Source of the DNA: Bacteroidales bacterium
Lineage (GTDB): Bacteria > Bacteroidota > Bacteroidia > Bacteroidales > JAADJA01
Assembly: GCA_020052415.1 (NCBI GenBank)
Contig: JAGVPB010000076.1
Coordinates: forward strand, 18,577 to 82,576
Length of the DNA: 64,000 bases
Reading direction: 5' to 3'
Below, in pieces: positions 37,313 through 46,765 of the stretch (positions within the stretch are counted from its first letter, which is position 1; each line of letters starts with the position of its first letter). Below the pieces are notes generated by a model. The model saw nothing but the letters and a program-made list of their open reading frames with translations. It did no database searches and was not told where the DNA came from. A program made the position numbers and the translations under genes.

Positions 37313-39005
37313 CAGAAAAGGGAAATTTATCAGACAAACGCTTTATACCCTTGCCGGGATTCTGTTTTTGATCCTCATTTTCACTATTTATTTTAAGGTA
37401 CGGGTGAAAATTGATCCTCCCCAGGTTCAGGATATTAATGTCGAAAAGTTAGCAAGAATCAGAGTAGATACCAATGTATATAAAATTGGCGATAACTGGG
37501 TCAGAAAAAGCAAATCAGGTTTATGGGAAATGTATCTTTCCGGGAATTCTTATGAACTTGGGCTTAAAAACGGAATCATGAACAAAGAGCTGATCTCTTA
37601 CCAGGAAAAGGCTTTTGTTAACCGGATTAAGGAACTTATACCTTCTGAATCCTACCTGAAATTTTTGAAATATGCAATTGCATGGTTCAATAAAGATCTC
37701 GACAAATATGTCCCGCTCGAATATCAGCAGGAAATTTATGGAATTTCACAAAGCGCCGATCCGCAGTTTAGCTTCATCGGGAATAATTATGACCGGATTT
37801 TAAATTATCACGCTGCACATGATATCGGTCATGCCATGCAAAACCTGAATCTTGTAGCCTGCACTTCATTTGGAGTTTGGGATGAATATTCTGCTGACAG
37901 TGCTCTTCTTATCGGAAGAAATTTCGATTTTTATGTGGGAGATGAATTTGCTGAAAACAAAATCGTGGCTTTTTATCATCCTGAAACCGGATTCGACTTT
38001 GCCATGATCACCTGGGGAGGTATGACAGGAGTGGTTTCAGGGATGAACATGGAAGGATTGACCATTACACTCAACGCAGCCAAATCGGATATTCCTTTTG
38101 GAGCGCGGATACCGGTTTCAATCGTTGCAAGAACAATTCTGCAATATGCTTCCACCATTGATGAAGCTTATAAAATTGCCGCGGGCACGGAAACTTTCGT
38201 CTGCGAAACTTTTCTGACTGGTTCCGCTAACGATGGTTTTGCAGCTATCATTGAAAAAACACCCGATACCACTGTTCTTTACAAATCTGAATTTCATTTT
38301 ATCATTGCTACGAATCATTTACAGCACGAGGCATTTAGCGATCAGCCTGAAAACAGAGAAAACATGGAGAATAAAACCTCTGTTTACCGGTTTAACAGGG
38401 TAAATGAACTGATTAAGGAAACCAAAAAGTTCGATTATCAAGGCATTGCTGCTGTTTTGCGCGACCAGAAGGGCCTTACGGGAAAAAATATCGGAACGGG
38501 AAATGAGAAAGCAATCAATCAACTTATCGCTCATCATTCGGTTGTCTTTAAACCTGAAGAGAAGCTGATGTGGATTTCTACTTCGTCTTACCAGCTTGGC
38601 CAATATGTTTGTTATGATCTCAAAAAAATATTCGGTGATTCAACAAATGTCGATATCCTAAATGAGATTATTACAGATTCCCTGACCATTGAGGCGGATT
38701 CATTTCTTTATTCAACCGAATATAACAATTATAAAACCTTTAAAGATTTTGTTCAAAATTTGAAAAAAAATCCAGAGTATATTTCTCCAGAGGAAGTCGA
38801 ACATTTTGTTTTGCTGAATCCCGAATATTATAACACATACGAATTGGCAGGAGACTATTTTGCCGGTATCGGGGATAAAGCCAAATCAGCAGATTTTTAT
38901 AATTTTGCGCTTTCAAAAGAGGTTTCCTCGGCTACGGAGCGCACGAATATTATAAATAAATTAAGCAAGCTGAATAGTGATACCAGACATCGAAATAAGA
39001 AGTAA
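37302..39005 (+). CDS. C45-type Ntn hydrolase/acyltransferase, membrane anchored
   Basis: 567 residues. One N-terminal membrane segment (about 13-31), then a periplasmic Ntn-hydrolase domain of the acyl-CoA:6-aminopenicillanate acyltransferase (C45)/choloylglycine-hydrolase type. ACTSFGVW holds the likely nucleophile Cys187, which becomes N-terminal on autoprocessing, followed by LIGRNFDFYVGDEF and TWGGMTGVVSGMNMEGLTIT. The C-terminal 100 residues look like a TPR-like tail. It overlaps the FAD oxidoreductase gene by 11 bp and the AMP ligase gene by 29 bp, so it belongs to the pigment operon. A role in amide or ester bond formation or hydrolysis of the polyene conjugate is inferred. Confidence 0.8.
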   Translation: MQVDRKGKFIRQTLYTLAGILFLILIFTIYFKVRVKIDPPQVQDINVEKLARIRVDTNVYKIGDNWVRKSKSGLWEMYLSGNSYELGLKNGIMNKELISYQEKAFVNRIKELIPSESYLKFLKYAIAWFNKDLDKYVPLEYQQEIYGISQSADPQFSFIGNNYDRILNYHAAHDIGHAMQNLNLVACTSFGVWDEYSADSALLIGRNFDFYVGDEFAENKIVAFYHPETGFDFAMITWGGMTGVVSGMNMEGLTITLNAAKSDIPFGARIPVSIVARTILQYASTIDEAYKIAAGTETFVCETFLTGSANDGFAAIIEKTPDTTVLYKSEFHFIIATNHLQHEAFSDQPENRENMENKTSVYRFNRVNELIKETKKFDYQGIAAVLRDQKGLTGKNIGTGNEKAINQLIAHHSVVFKPEEKLMWISTSSYQLGQYVCYDLKKIFGDSTNVDILNEIITDSLTIEADSFLYSTEYNNYKTFKDFVQNLKKNPEYISPEEVEHFVLLNPEYYNTYELAGDYFAGIGDKAKSADFYNFALSKEVSSATERTNIINKLSKLNSDTRHRNKK

Positions 39006-40266
39006 AGCAGAAATAAAGACATATCAGGAAACAAGACTTCCGGGACTCCTAACCTACTTATCAAAAAATTCAAAGTTTTACGCTGAGAAATTTCGGGGAA
39101 ATAATATTGATATTTCTGAAATTAAGACCCTGGAAGACCTGGCTAAGATTCCGGTTACAACCAAAGAAGATTTACAAAAAAGAACCGGTGATTTTATTTG
39201 TGTTGATCCGGGTAAAATCATTGATTACAATACAACATCAGGAACGCTTGGCGAGCCGGTAACTTTTGTCCTCACCGAAAATGACCTTGAGCGGCTGGCT
39301 TATAATGAGTACCTGTCGTTGAGTTGCAGCGACGGTCATCCGGAAGATATTTACCAGATGATGGTTACGATTGACAGGCGTTTCATGGCTGGAATTGCCT
39401 ATTTTTTAGGGCTTCGTAAATTGGGGGCCGGCGTTGTCAGGGTAGGCCCCGGAAATACCGAGCTGCAGTTCGATACATTTAAGAGGATACAACCGACAGC
39501 TTTAATCACCGTTCCGTCCTATCTCGTTAAAATGATTGATTTTGCAGAAGCGAATGGTATTGATATCAATAAAACTTCCGTAAAAAAAGCAGTCTGCATT
39601 GGCGAACCCATCCGGGGGAATGATTTTACTTTGAACACACTGGGTAAAAGAATTACCGGAAAGTGGGATATTAAACTATACTCAACTTATGCTTCCACCG
39701 AAATGGGCGCAGCTTTCAACGACTGTATTCATGGGCAGGGCGGGCATCATCATCCTGAGCTCATCATCGTTGAATTTCTTGATGAAAACGACCGGCCGGT
39801 ACCGGAAAATGAACCGGGCGAGGTCGTGATCACCACACTGGGTGTGGAAGCATTGCCATTGTTAAGATTCAAGACCGGGGATATTTGTTACCATCATACC
39901 GAACCCTGTGCCTGCGGCAGGAATACAATGCGGATCGGGCCGGTTATCGGACGAAAAAAGCAAATGCTGAAATACAAAGGCACGACACTTTTCCCTCCCG
40001 CCATTTACGACATTCTGAATGAAATCACTTTTGTGGAAAATTACCTGATCGAGGTTTATACCGGTGAGCTTGGAACCGACGAAATTTTGGTTAAAGCAGG
40101 ATGCCGGAAGCAGGACGAGCAATATGAAAAGATCATCAAGGATCATTTCAGGGCAAAGCTGAGGGTAGCGCCCCATGTTAAAATCATGACCCCGGAAGAG
40201 ATTAATGCTTTGACTTCACAGGAAATGAGCCGGAAACCGGTGACGTTTATTGATGCGAGGAAGTAA
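38977..40266 (+). CDS. Phenylacetate-CoA-ligase-like AMP-dependent aryl acid ligase
   Basis: 429 residues, similar in length to PaaK/F390-synthetase-type ANL enzymes. Motifs: YNTTSGTLGEPVTF (phosphate loop, about 85-100), YSTYASTEMGAAF, and LLRFKTGDICYH with a CACGRN cluster characteristic of this branch. It overlaps the C45 gene by 29 bp. In aryl-polyene pathways an AMP ligase activates the aromatic starter (4-hydroxycinnamate or 4-hydroxybenzoate type) for loading onto ACP; the ammonia-lyase at 51.8 kb would make that acid. It is the last gene of the first half of the pigment cluster. Confidence 0.85.
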   Translation: MIPDIEIRSKAEIKTYQETRLPGLLTYLSKNSKFYAEKFRGNNIDISEIKTLEDLAKIPVTTKEDLQKRTGDFICVDPGKIIDYNTTSGTLGEPVTFVLTENDLERLAYNEYLSLSCSDGHPEDIYQMMVTIDRRFMAGIAYFLGLRKLGAGVVRVGPGNTELQFDTFKRIQPTALITVPSYLVKMIDFAEANGIDINKTSVKKAVCIGEPIRGNDFTLNTLGKRITGKWDIKLYSTYASTEMGAAFNDCIHGQGGHHHPELIIVEFLDENDRPVPENEPGEVVITTLGVEALPLLRFKTGDICYHHTEPCACGRNTMRIGPVIGRKKQMLKYKGTTLFPPAIYDILNEITFVENYLIEVYTGELGTDEILVKAGCRKQDEQYEKIIKDHFRAKLRVAPHVKIMTPEEINALTSQEMSRKPVTFIDARK

Positions 40267-40457
40267 GATTAAACCAGACTTTTCAATCATGCATCATTGA
40301 TTTTATTAACACCGCGGTAATATTCTTCCCATTAAAAACTAACAGCGTAAACGAAACTCTATGAAGTAGGGAGCATGGAGTAAAGCAACTTAAAAGCAGA
40401 CTTCGATACGGTGAGCTAAGGGTGTACGAGAAGAATTTCCAGCTAGGTAAATATTTT

Positions 40458-40488
40458 TTGAATTATCGATTTTTTTTGTATAAATTTG
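40458..40488 (+). promoter_or_regulatory. Bacteroidota-type promoter before the first T9SS island gene
   Basis: TTG at 40458-40460 and TAAATTTG at 40481-40488, separated by 20 bp, match the -33/-7 consensus of Bacteroidota sigma factor RpoD. It lies 75 bp before the ATG of the 486-residue secreted protein and marks this island as separately transcribed. Confidence 0.6.
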
Positions 40489-40562
40489 CTATTTAAAATT
40501 CTTGGTTTTTGCATCCTGTGTTCTTTGGGTTTTGAAGCGATAGATTTTTTTAAGTTGATATT

Positions 40563-42023
40563 ATGTCTTTTGTTAAGTTAATAGGGTTGTTTGCCCTTCC
40601 TTTTATTCTGCATTTTTATTGCGGAATTGTTTATGCACAGGTATGGTCCGAACCGATGAATATTACAAACGATAGTTATCATGATAGCTCACCTGATATT
40701 TGCATTGACAATAATGGTGAATTACATTGTGTTTGGGTAAAAAGATTTAATTCATCTTATCGTAGCATTTACTATAATAAATCAATTGATCAGGGTTTGT
40801 CATGGACTTCACCAATAAAAATATCTCCACATTTAAATGGAGTCGCATACGGACCAACAATAAACGTAGATTTGTTTAATAATTTGCATGTTATTTACAA
40901 GTATGATATCAGTCAACCTTATTTAGAAAATTATTATTTTATTATGTTTAATGGACAAAACTGGTCGACACCAATTACAATTTGTGACGAATATCCCGGA
41001 GCATTTATGGACGAAGTTGTCATGGATCATCAAGACCGTTTATATGTTTTCTGGCATGGTTTCGAGCATCATCCATTCTATAAGTACTATGAAAACGGAA
41101 TCTGGAGTGAAGTAATCAACATCTACACAAATTTTATCCCGAGTTTATATTTGGAAGCTGCCGTTTCCGATACAACAAATAATCTTCATTGTATTGGTTA
41201 TTTTAATCAGCAACCTGTTTATTTGTTTTACAATTTTGCAAACAATGAATGGAATCAGCCCTACGTTGTGGGAATTCAATCACATTACAATCCGTTTGAA
41301 GATATTGTTATTGACGAACAAGGCAGTCCTTATCTCACATGGCGAGAACAAAATTTTTCTGCATCAGGTGATAATGCAACAGTTCTCCGAAAAAAAACAG
41401 GTGACTCATGGGGTGAACTGGAATTGGTTATAGAAAGTTTTAATGGTTTAGCTTTACAAAACATTGATGTTATATTTGAAAATATTTTAATTGTTCAAAT
41501 GGAAGAAAATATAGAATCTTATGACATGATGATTTATAGGAAAAATCCTTTAAATCTCTGGAATAGTGATTTAATTTATAATTATTACAGGATTGAACCT
41601 TGGAAAGTATTGCATGATAATGACTATTTATATGTTTTGATGCTAAGACAACTCGATTTCGAGGAACTTCTCGATGTTTTTATTACAAAAGCTCCACTTG
41701 ACAGCTTAACAACATTTATTAAGGAAGAAACTTCATCAAATGAAGTTGTCTTAAAGATGGATCAGAATTTTCCAAATCCTTTTATTCATGAAACAAACAT
41801 ATACTTTGAGTTGAATTTATCAGGAAACGTTACATTTAAAATTATGGATTTTTCTGGAAGGGAATTTCTTAACAAAGATTTAGGTTTTAAAAATCCTGGT
41901 AAATATTCAATCCATTGGGATGGATATGATGATCAAAAAAAAGATTTATCACCAGGACTGTATTTTTACACAATCATAGTAAACGGAGATAAATTAACGA
42001 GATCATTGATAATAGGAAACTGA
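40563..42023 (+). CDS. T9SS-secreted BNR-like beta-propeller protein
   Basis: 486 residues. Signal peptide ending VYAQ (about residue 26), then WSEPMNITNDSYHDSSPDI and repeated beta strands with SIDQGLSWTS, an Asp-box-like motif, consistent with a six-bladed propeller. The last 85 residues (MDQNFPNPFIHETNIYF ... DGYDDQKKDLSPGLYFYTI) are a FlgD-like T9SS sorting domain. No catalytic residues could be assigned; a carbohydrate- or protein-binding surface protein is likely. It is followed 29 bp later by the caspase-like protein gene, probably in one transcript. The N-terminal motif recurs in the deleted gene at 46.5 kb. Confidence 0.75.
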   Translation: MSFVKLIGLFALPFILHFYCGIVYAQVWSEPMNITNDSYHDSSPDICIDNNGELHCVWVKRFNSSYRSIYYNKSIDQGLSWTSPIKISPHLNGVAYGPTINVDLFNNLHVIYKYDISQPYLENYYFIMFNGQNWSTPITICDEYPGAFMDEVVMDHQDRLYVFWHGFEHHPFYKYYENGIWSEVINIYTNFIPSLYLEAAVSDTTNNLHCIGYFNQQPVYLFYNFANNEWNQPYVVGIQSHYNPFEDIVIDEQGSPYLTWREQNFSASGDNATVLRKKTGDSWGELELVIESFNGLALQNIDVIFENILIVQMEENIESYDMMIYRKNPLNLWNSDLIYNYYRIEPWKVLHDNDYLYVLMLRQLDFEELLDVFITKAPLDSLTTFIKEETSSNEVVLKMDQNFPNPFIHETNIYFELNLSGNVTFKIMDFSGREFLNKDLGFKNPGKYSIHWDGYDDQKKDLSPGLYFYTIIVNGDKLTRSLIIGN

Positions 42024-42052
42024 AAAATAAAATCCTTTAACATTAAAAAATA

Positions 42053-45046
42053 ATGAATATGAAAGCTATTAAAATCATTTTAGTAACACTTTTTTTAATC
42101 GAATTTTCGATTTTAATTAATGCACAAGAGAGATATGCATTATTAATTTGTGGCGAAACTCCAAATACCGTTATTCCGCCAAATAGCTGGCATTTAGCTA
42201 ACCCAAATCCACCTGAAGAGCCTTATGATGAATTTTGGAATGATATTTATCTTTTTTGGGAAATGTTAATTGAAAAGGGGTATGAAAATGATAATATCTA
42301 TGTATTATTTGGAAACGGAAATGACGTCAAAGACTGGCCAGAGTGGCCTGATACTGATGTTGCTGATAGATACAACCCTAGAGTCTGGCATGATGATATT
42401 ATTGGCCCAGAAGACCACATTACAGATTTTTTTGCTAATTTAGATGACTTAATTACGATATTTAATGGATTTATTAATGGCAACCCATTTTTAGGAATAC
42501 CTCAGCTTTCACCAGATGATTTCCTTTTTATATGGGCCTTCGGTCATGGAAATAATCAATTTCCTGGAGGACATACAGCATTACTATTAAAAAATGGCTT
42601 GATTATGGACAATGATTTTGCAGATTATGTGAATGCTATTAATTGTAATAAAAAGGTATTACTTTTTCAACAATGCTTTTCAGGAAGTTTTATCCCATAT
42701 TATACAAATGAAATAAATGTCTATGCGCTATCCGCTGCAAATTCAACCATGTCTGCATATTCACTCGATGATAAGTATTATGACGGAATTGACTTTCCAA
42801 ATGACCCCCAACCCGGCAATATGTTTCCTGCTTATGAATTGGATGTTTGGATAACTCCAGGAGAAGCAGAATGGCTCCATGATCACGGTGAATTTAATTT
42901 GCATATGTTAAATGCATTAAGGGGAATTGCTCCATCAGAAAATCCATATTATTCTGTCACAGGATTACAGAATTTTGAATTAAATAGTGCAGATCTTAAT
43001 AATGACAATATTGTTGATATGACTGAAGCCTATCAATGGAATTGGGATTTTAATAGTCAATTTATTCATTCACCTAATGGTTACGATGATCCTCAAGAAT
43101 ATGATCCCGAGATTGGTTATAAGACATCATTAAAATATCCAAATCTGATCAATGTTGATAGTGATGCTTCAGGAACTCAGAATGGTATTATAGGGATAAC
43201 CGAGCAAGTTCATGTTTTATCTGGGAATACTTTATCCTTTAATAATGCAATAGTAAATCTTGATTTTAATGGTGAATTGATCGTTGATGCTGGCGGTAGT
43301 CTAATAATTGGAGATAATGTAAAAATAAAATCAATTATTGGTACAAAACGAATTATTGTTAATGGAAACTTAACTGTTGGCGCTAATGTAATTTTTCTTG
43401 CAGATGAAGGAGCAGATATAAGGCTTGAGATAAATAATACAAGCTTAGTTTCGACCATTAATTCCGGGATTTTCGAAAGGGCAGTTTTACAAAGCAATCA
43501 AAGTTCGCTTACACTAAACAACTGCAATTTCAGTATTTCAGGAGGCGTTGATTTTTCTTCCGGTAATCTTTCGGTAAATGCCTGTACTTTCAATCAAGCA
43601 TATCTTTATGCAGCAAATGCTATAGGTAGTAAACAGGTTAATATTTTAAATGAATCTTCATTTACTGGCGCAAGTGATTATGCAATTCAAATCACAAATT
43701 ATCCCTTATTCTCTATCCAGCATAATACAATTGCCGGTAACCACAACGGTATCGGATTATTCCATGCAGGTTATGGTAGGACACATGTTATAGTTGACAA
43801 CCTTATCGAAAATAACAGTACCGGCATTATGATTTTTCAGTCAACCGCCGACCTAACAAGTAACGGTATAATCAATAATGGAAATATCATTCGTAATAAT
43901 GTTACAGGTATTCAATGTTTAGACAGGAGCCTTGTAAGTATTGTCGGGTATTCTTTAGCTCAGATTTGGAATGAAACTCAACAGATCATGGATAATTCCG
44001 GCCGTGAAGTTTATGCAACCGAAGGAAGTTTTCCTTGTCCGTTTACAGCAAATTCGATAATAGATAACAATAATGCCGGTAATCCATCGGATCCGTTGAT
44101 CCTTTACACTACAAGCCTTATGGAACTCCTTGATGTCCGCAGGAATTACTGGGGCACAAACTTCAATTACACCGAGGATTTGAATCCCTATCAGTATTAT
44201 ATCTGGGATCCGGTATGGGAATTGAATGGCTATGGCGGAGGCGATGGCGCTGCAGAATTATTTGAAACAGCCGAGAGCAAAATAGAACAGGAAGATTATA
44301 CAGGTGCAAAGAGTGATTTGCAACAATTGGTTTCAACTTATCCAGAATCCATATATGCAGAAGCGTCTTTGAAAGAACTTTATCCCCTCGAAGAACTAAC
44401 CGGCAATAATTACAACGGGCTTAAGGAATGGTACAACACACATTCTGCAATACAAGGCGATGCTGAATTGACCAAACTTGCCGATTTCTTAGCCAACTTC
44501 TGCGAAATCAAGCTCGAAAACTGGCCTACTGCCATTGCATGGTTCGAAGATGTGATCCAGAATCCCGAATCAATGGAAGATTCCATTTTCGGAATCATTG
44601 ATTTGGGATACACTTATTTCCTCATGGAAAACGGAGGACTGAAATCATCCTACACCGGCAACCTAATAGAGCATAAACCGGTTTCGGTGGAGCAATTCGA
44701 AATTAAAAGGGACTACTTACTTTCACTGCTACCGGGTGACCAGTTAAGCGAAACCATGAAGCAAAGCATAAGCATCCTCAAATCGGGTGAACTACTGCAA
44801 AACGTGCCTAATCCCTTCAACGGCACAACCCAAATCTGGTACAAGCTGGATGAAGAAGCACAGGTTGCCATCCACGTTTTCGGGTATACCGGAAAAAGAG
44901 TGAGTACGATCAGTTCCGGAAAGCAGGATAAGGGTTCGCACTTTGTTGAATTTTCATCAGAAAGTTTGCCAGCAGGCATATACTTCTATACCCTCGAATT
45001 AAATAGTAAGGTAAGTGATGGAAAGAAGATGACGGTGGTGAAATAA
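42053..45046 (+). CDS. Caspase-fold (C13/legumain-like) cysteine peptidase with beta-helix, T9SS secreted
   Basis: 997 residues. Signal peptide to about residue 24 (LINAQ). A caspase-like domain spans about 25-270: strand RYALLICGE, then FLFIWAFGHGNNQF with His165 and KVLLFQQCFSGSF with Cys208, the 43-residue His-to-Cys spacing typical of clan CD. NSTMSAYSLDDKYYDGIDF follows as in C13 relatives. Residues 370-730 are a right-handed beta-helix with INNxLxN-type repeats, 740-900 a TPR-like region, and the last 85 residues a T9SS sorting domain (VPNPFNGTTQIW). The C-terminal 190 residues are almost identical to the protein at 48.2-51.5 kb. Confidence 0.82.
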   Translation: MNMKAIKIILVTLFLIEFSILINAQERYALLICGETPNTVIPPNSWHLANPNPPEEPYDEFWNDIYLFWEMLIEKGYENDNIYVLFGNGNDVKDWPEWPDTDVADRYNPRVWHDDIIGPEDHITDFFANLDDLITIFNGFINGNPFLGIPQLSPDDFLFIWAFGHGNNQFPGGHTALLLKNGLIMDNDFADYVNAINCNKKVLLFQQCFSGSFIPYYTNEINVYALSAANSTMSAYSLDDKYYDGIDFPNDPQPGNMFPAYELDVWITPGEAEWLHDHGEFNLHMLNALRGIAPSENPYYSVTGLQNFELNSADLNNDNIVDMTEAYQWNWDFNSQFIHSPNGYDDPQEYDPEIGYKTSLKYPNLINVDSDASGTQNGIIGITEQVHVLSGNTLSFNNAIVNLDFNGELIVDAGGSLIIGDNVKIKSIIGTKRIIVNGNLTVGANVIFLADEGADIRLEINNTSLVSTINSGIFERAVLQSNQSSLTLNNCNFSISGGVDFSSGNLSVNACTFNQAYLYAANAIGSKQVNILNESSFTGASDYAIQITNYPLFSIQHNTIAGNHNGIGLFHAGYGRTHVIVDNLIENNSTGIMIFQSTADLTSNGIINNGNIIRNNVTGIQCLDRSLVSIVGYSLAQIWNETQQIMDNSGREVYATEGSFPCPFTANSIIDNNNAGNPSDPLILYTTSLMELLDVRRNYWGTNFNYTEDLNPYQYYIWDPVWELNGYGGGDGAAELFETAESKIEQEDYTGAKSDLQQLVSTYPESIYAEASLKELYPLEELTGNNYNGLKEWYNTHSAIQGDAELTKLADFLANFCEIKLENWPTAIAWFEDVIQNPESMEDSIFGIIDLGYTYFLMENGGLKSSYTGNLIEHKPVSVEQFEIKRDYLLSLLPGDQLSETMKQSISILKSGELLQNVPNPFNGTTQIWYKLDEEAQVAIHVFGYTGKRVSTISSGKQDKGSHFVEFSSESLPAGIYFYTLELNSKVSDGKKMTVVK
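44463..45046 (+). repeat. C-terminal coding repeat shared with 50946-51529 (copy 1)
   Basis: About 580 bp encoding TPR-like and T9SS sorting segments, highly similar to the 3' end of the paralogous gene at 48.2-51.5 kb. Long identical tracts alternate with tracts carrying many silent changes. The similarity continues into the downstream terminator. Confidence 0.9.
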
Positions 45047-45515
45047 CTACGATATCCTTAAGTGTAAAGAAATCCTCCCGATCGCGGAGGATTTTTTTTA
45101 TACCTGTATCAAATATATTTTGTCTTTGACCAAAATATATTTCAGCCTGGGGATTTTACCGGCCATTTGCTAAATATTTTAAATACGGACCTTTCCGGGT
45201 TGTTTTATCTTCATTTAACCATTGTACTTACTTTACCGTCGGGAAATTCAGTCCCTGCGTTGCTATGGAATAAATTTAATATTTTTACTTCATCAAAATT
45301 AAACAAACGATGCCCTTAAAGTTTAAAATATACCAATCTTTTTTATTCTTTAATTTCGTTATCTGTTATCCATCAGGCACTTACCCCCCTCCGCAAGTTC
45401 CATATTATTACCCGATAACCTGCTGCAAACTGCTTTCAGGATTTTTCGCCTTCCTTTCACTTAGCCATTTTTGCTTCTCATTTCAATTCATTTTAACCAA
45501 AAAAATTAACCCATT
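45047..45515. other. Intergenic region before the response regulator
   Basis: 469 bp. It begins with the terminator of the caspase-like gene, then AT-rich sequence. Short open frames here, including a 69-codon one ending at 45519, lack coding character. No strong promoter motif was found. Confidence 0.5.
45071..45099 (+). terminator. Rho-independent terminator after the caspase-like peptidase gene
   Basis: AATCCTCC (45071-45078) pairs with GGAGGATT (45086-45093) around a 7-nt loop and runs into eight T residues. A nearly identical terminator follows the paralogue at 51.55 kb. Confidence 0.92.
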
Positions 45516-46139
45516 ATGATCAACATTATCATTGCCGACGACCACAAGATATTTATTGAGGGTATCAGAACAACCCTTTCCGATGTTGACGATATATACA
45601 TAGCAGGGCAGGCGCTGAACGGAGCAGAGTTACTGGTAAGACTCGAAAATATTGAGGCTGATGTCGTACTGCTCGACATCAATATGCCCGGTATTGATGG
45701 GCTGCAGGCAGCCGAAGCTATAAAGAAGAATTTTAAGGATGTTAAGATAATAATGCTGACACAGTACGATGAAAAAAGGTTCATGAAGAAATGCAGGGAA
45801 ATCGGCGTTGAAGGCTACCTCCTTAAAACCTGCGATAAAAATGAGCTTGTGAATACAATAATAAATGTCCATAATGGCGGATCGTTTTACACGGGAGTAA
45901 ACGGAAAGACTACCGGTTATCCCGTGCCCGATTTATTGAATTGTGTAAGGATAACTGGCAAGGAGGAGGAGGTGCTGCAATTGATAGCGGATGAAAAATG
46001 TAACGATGAAATTGCGAAGGAATTAAACATTGAGAAAACCACTGTAAAAACACACAAGCGAAGAATGCTTTGGAAAACGGGCGCTAAAACCATTACAGGG
46101 TTAGTAGTATGGGCATTCAGAAAACGAATTATAAAATGA
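45516..46139 (+). CDS. NarL/LuxR-family response regulator
   Basis: 207 residues. Receiver domain with the acidic pocket ADDH (D8, D9), phospho-acceptor D54 in LLDINMPGIDG, switch Thr in MLTQYDE and Lys in YLLKT; then a GerE-type helix-turn-helix, EEVLQLIADEKCNDEIAKELNIEKTTVKTHKRRML. It would be phosphorylated by a histidine kinase, but no kinase gene is in the window, so it is an orphan here. It sits alone between the two caspase-like genes, followed by two large inverted repeats. Control of the flanking T9SS genes is possible but not shown. Confidence 0.92.
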   Translation: MINIIIADDHKIFIEGIRTTLSDVDDIYIAGQALNGAELLVRLENIEADVVLLDINMPGIDGLQAAEAIKKNFKDVKIIMLTQYDEKRFMKKCREIGVEGYLLKTCDKNELVNTIINVHNGGSFYTGVNGKTTGYPVPDLLNCVRITGKEEEVLQLIADEKCNDEIAKELNIEKTTVKTHKRRMLWKTGAKTITGLVVWAFRKRIIK

Positions 46140-46160
46140 ACTTGAATGTATTTTTATCTC

Positions 46161-46223
46161 TTTTTGTCCTCCTCCGGGATGACAAAATAAAGTTGACCGT
46201 GTCCTACCCAGGGAGGACAAAAA
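46161..46223. repeat. 63-bp element with perfect 12-bp terminal inverted repeats
   Basis: TTTTTGTCCTCC (46161-46172) and GGAGGACAAAAA (46212-46223) are perfect inverted copies, 22 bp after the response regulator stop. It could act as a bidirectional terminator or be a small mobile-element relic. Confidence 0.75.
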
Positions 46224-46386
46224 TGATTTTTTTCTATATTACATTGGCTGCGGATTTTGTTAAAATATTTTCATCTATTCTGCTGTTTTACGACGTTTTT
46301 ATTTTTTACGATTTTGGAGAATTTAAAAATGAGAGGGGAAAATAATGCCTGTATCTCATTAAGAACCTTTGGTTTATACATCTTAT

Positions 46387-46431
46387 ATAGTGGGAAACCA
46401 CTATACAAAAAAAATAGTGGTTTCCCACTAT
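46387..46431. repeat. Doubly palindromic 18-bp inverted repeat
   Basis: ATAGTGGGAAACCACTAT (46387-46404) and its exact complement ATAGTGGTTTCCCACTAT (46414-46431) flank a 9-nt A-rich spacer. Each arm is itself a hairpin (7-bp stem, 4-nt loop), so the DNA can form one long or two short stems. Confidence 0.9.
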
Positions 46432-46489
46432 TGACTTGGCTGTTTCAATTGAGTACTTTAGGGGACAAATTTTAATTGAATTTTGAAAA

Positions 46490-46762
46490 ATGAAAGACCA
46501 TTCAAAAAAAGGTGAACTTTTAGTTATAAAATTCAGGGGCAATTTAAGATATTTCTTTCTTTTAATTGAGTTCATCGCTTCATTATCGCTTTTATCCCAG
46601 GAATGGACCGACCCGATCAACATCTCCAACATGCCCGGTTTGGACAACCAGCCCGACCTTTGCAAAGATAAAAACGGTAAGGAGGTCTCCCGCGGTGTTT
46701 ACCTGATAACTCTGACTGAAAATGGCTGTACCTTTGGAATCTTTAAAACCATAAAGCATTAA
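46490..46762 (+). pseudogene. Internally deleted T9SS secreted-protein gene: N-terminus joined to sorting domain
   Basis: 90 codons. The first half contains a hydrophobic signal-like segment (YFFLLIEFIASLSLLSQ) and EWTDPINISNMPGLDNQPDLCKD, closely paralleling the mature N-terminus of the propeller protein at 40.5 kb (VWSEPMNITNDSYHDSSPDI). The second half, KEVSRGVYLITLTENG...FGIFKTIKH, is the tail of a FlgD-like sorting domain. The whole propeller is missing. The join falls at DKNG, a sequence found both after the N-terminal motif and at the start of sorting-domain tails in such proteins, so a deletion between short direct repeats explains it. Confidence 0.7.
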
Positions 46763-46765
46763 TCT

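Larger units (their letters stand above)
46140..46489. other. Intergenic region with two large inverted repeats
   Basis: 350 bp without a convincing gene. It holds the 12-bp-arm inverted repeat at 46161-46223 and the 18-bp-arm one at 46387-46431, between the response regulator and a collapsed secreted-protein gene. Confidence 0.6.

Noticed and set aside
45310..45519. 69-codon open frame before the response regulator
   Set aside because: Composition is Phe/Tyr/Pro-rich without homology, it overlaps the regulator start, and the region looks like an AT-rich leader.
46109..46345. 78-codon open frame after the response regulator
   Set aside because: It overlaps the regulator's end and runs through the inverted repeat at 46161-46223; no coding signature.
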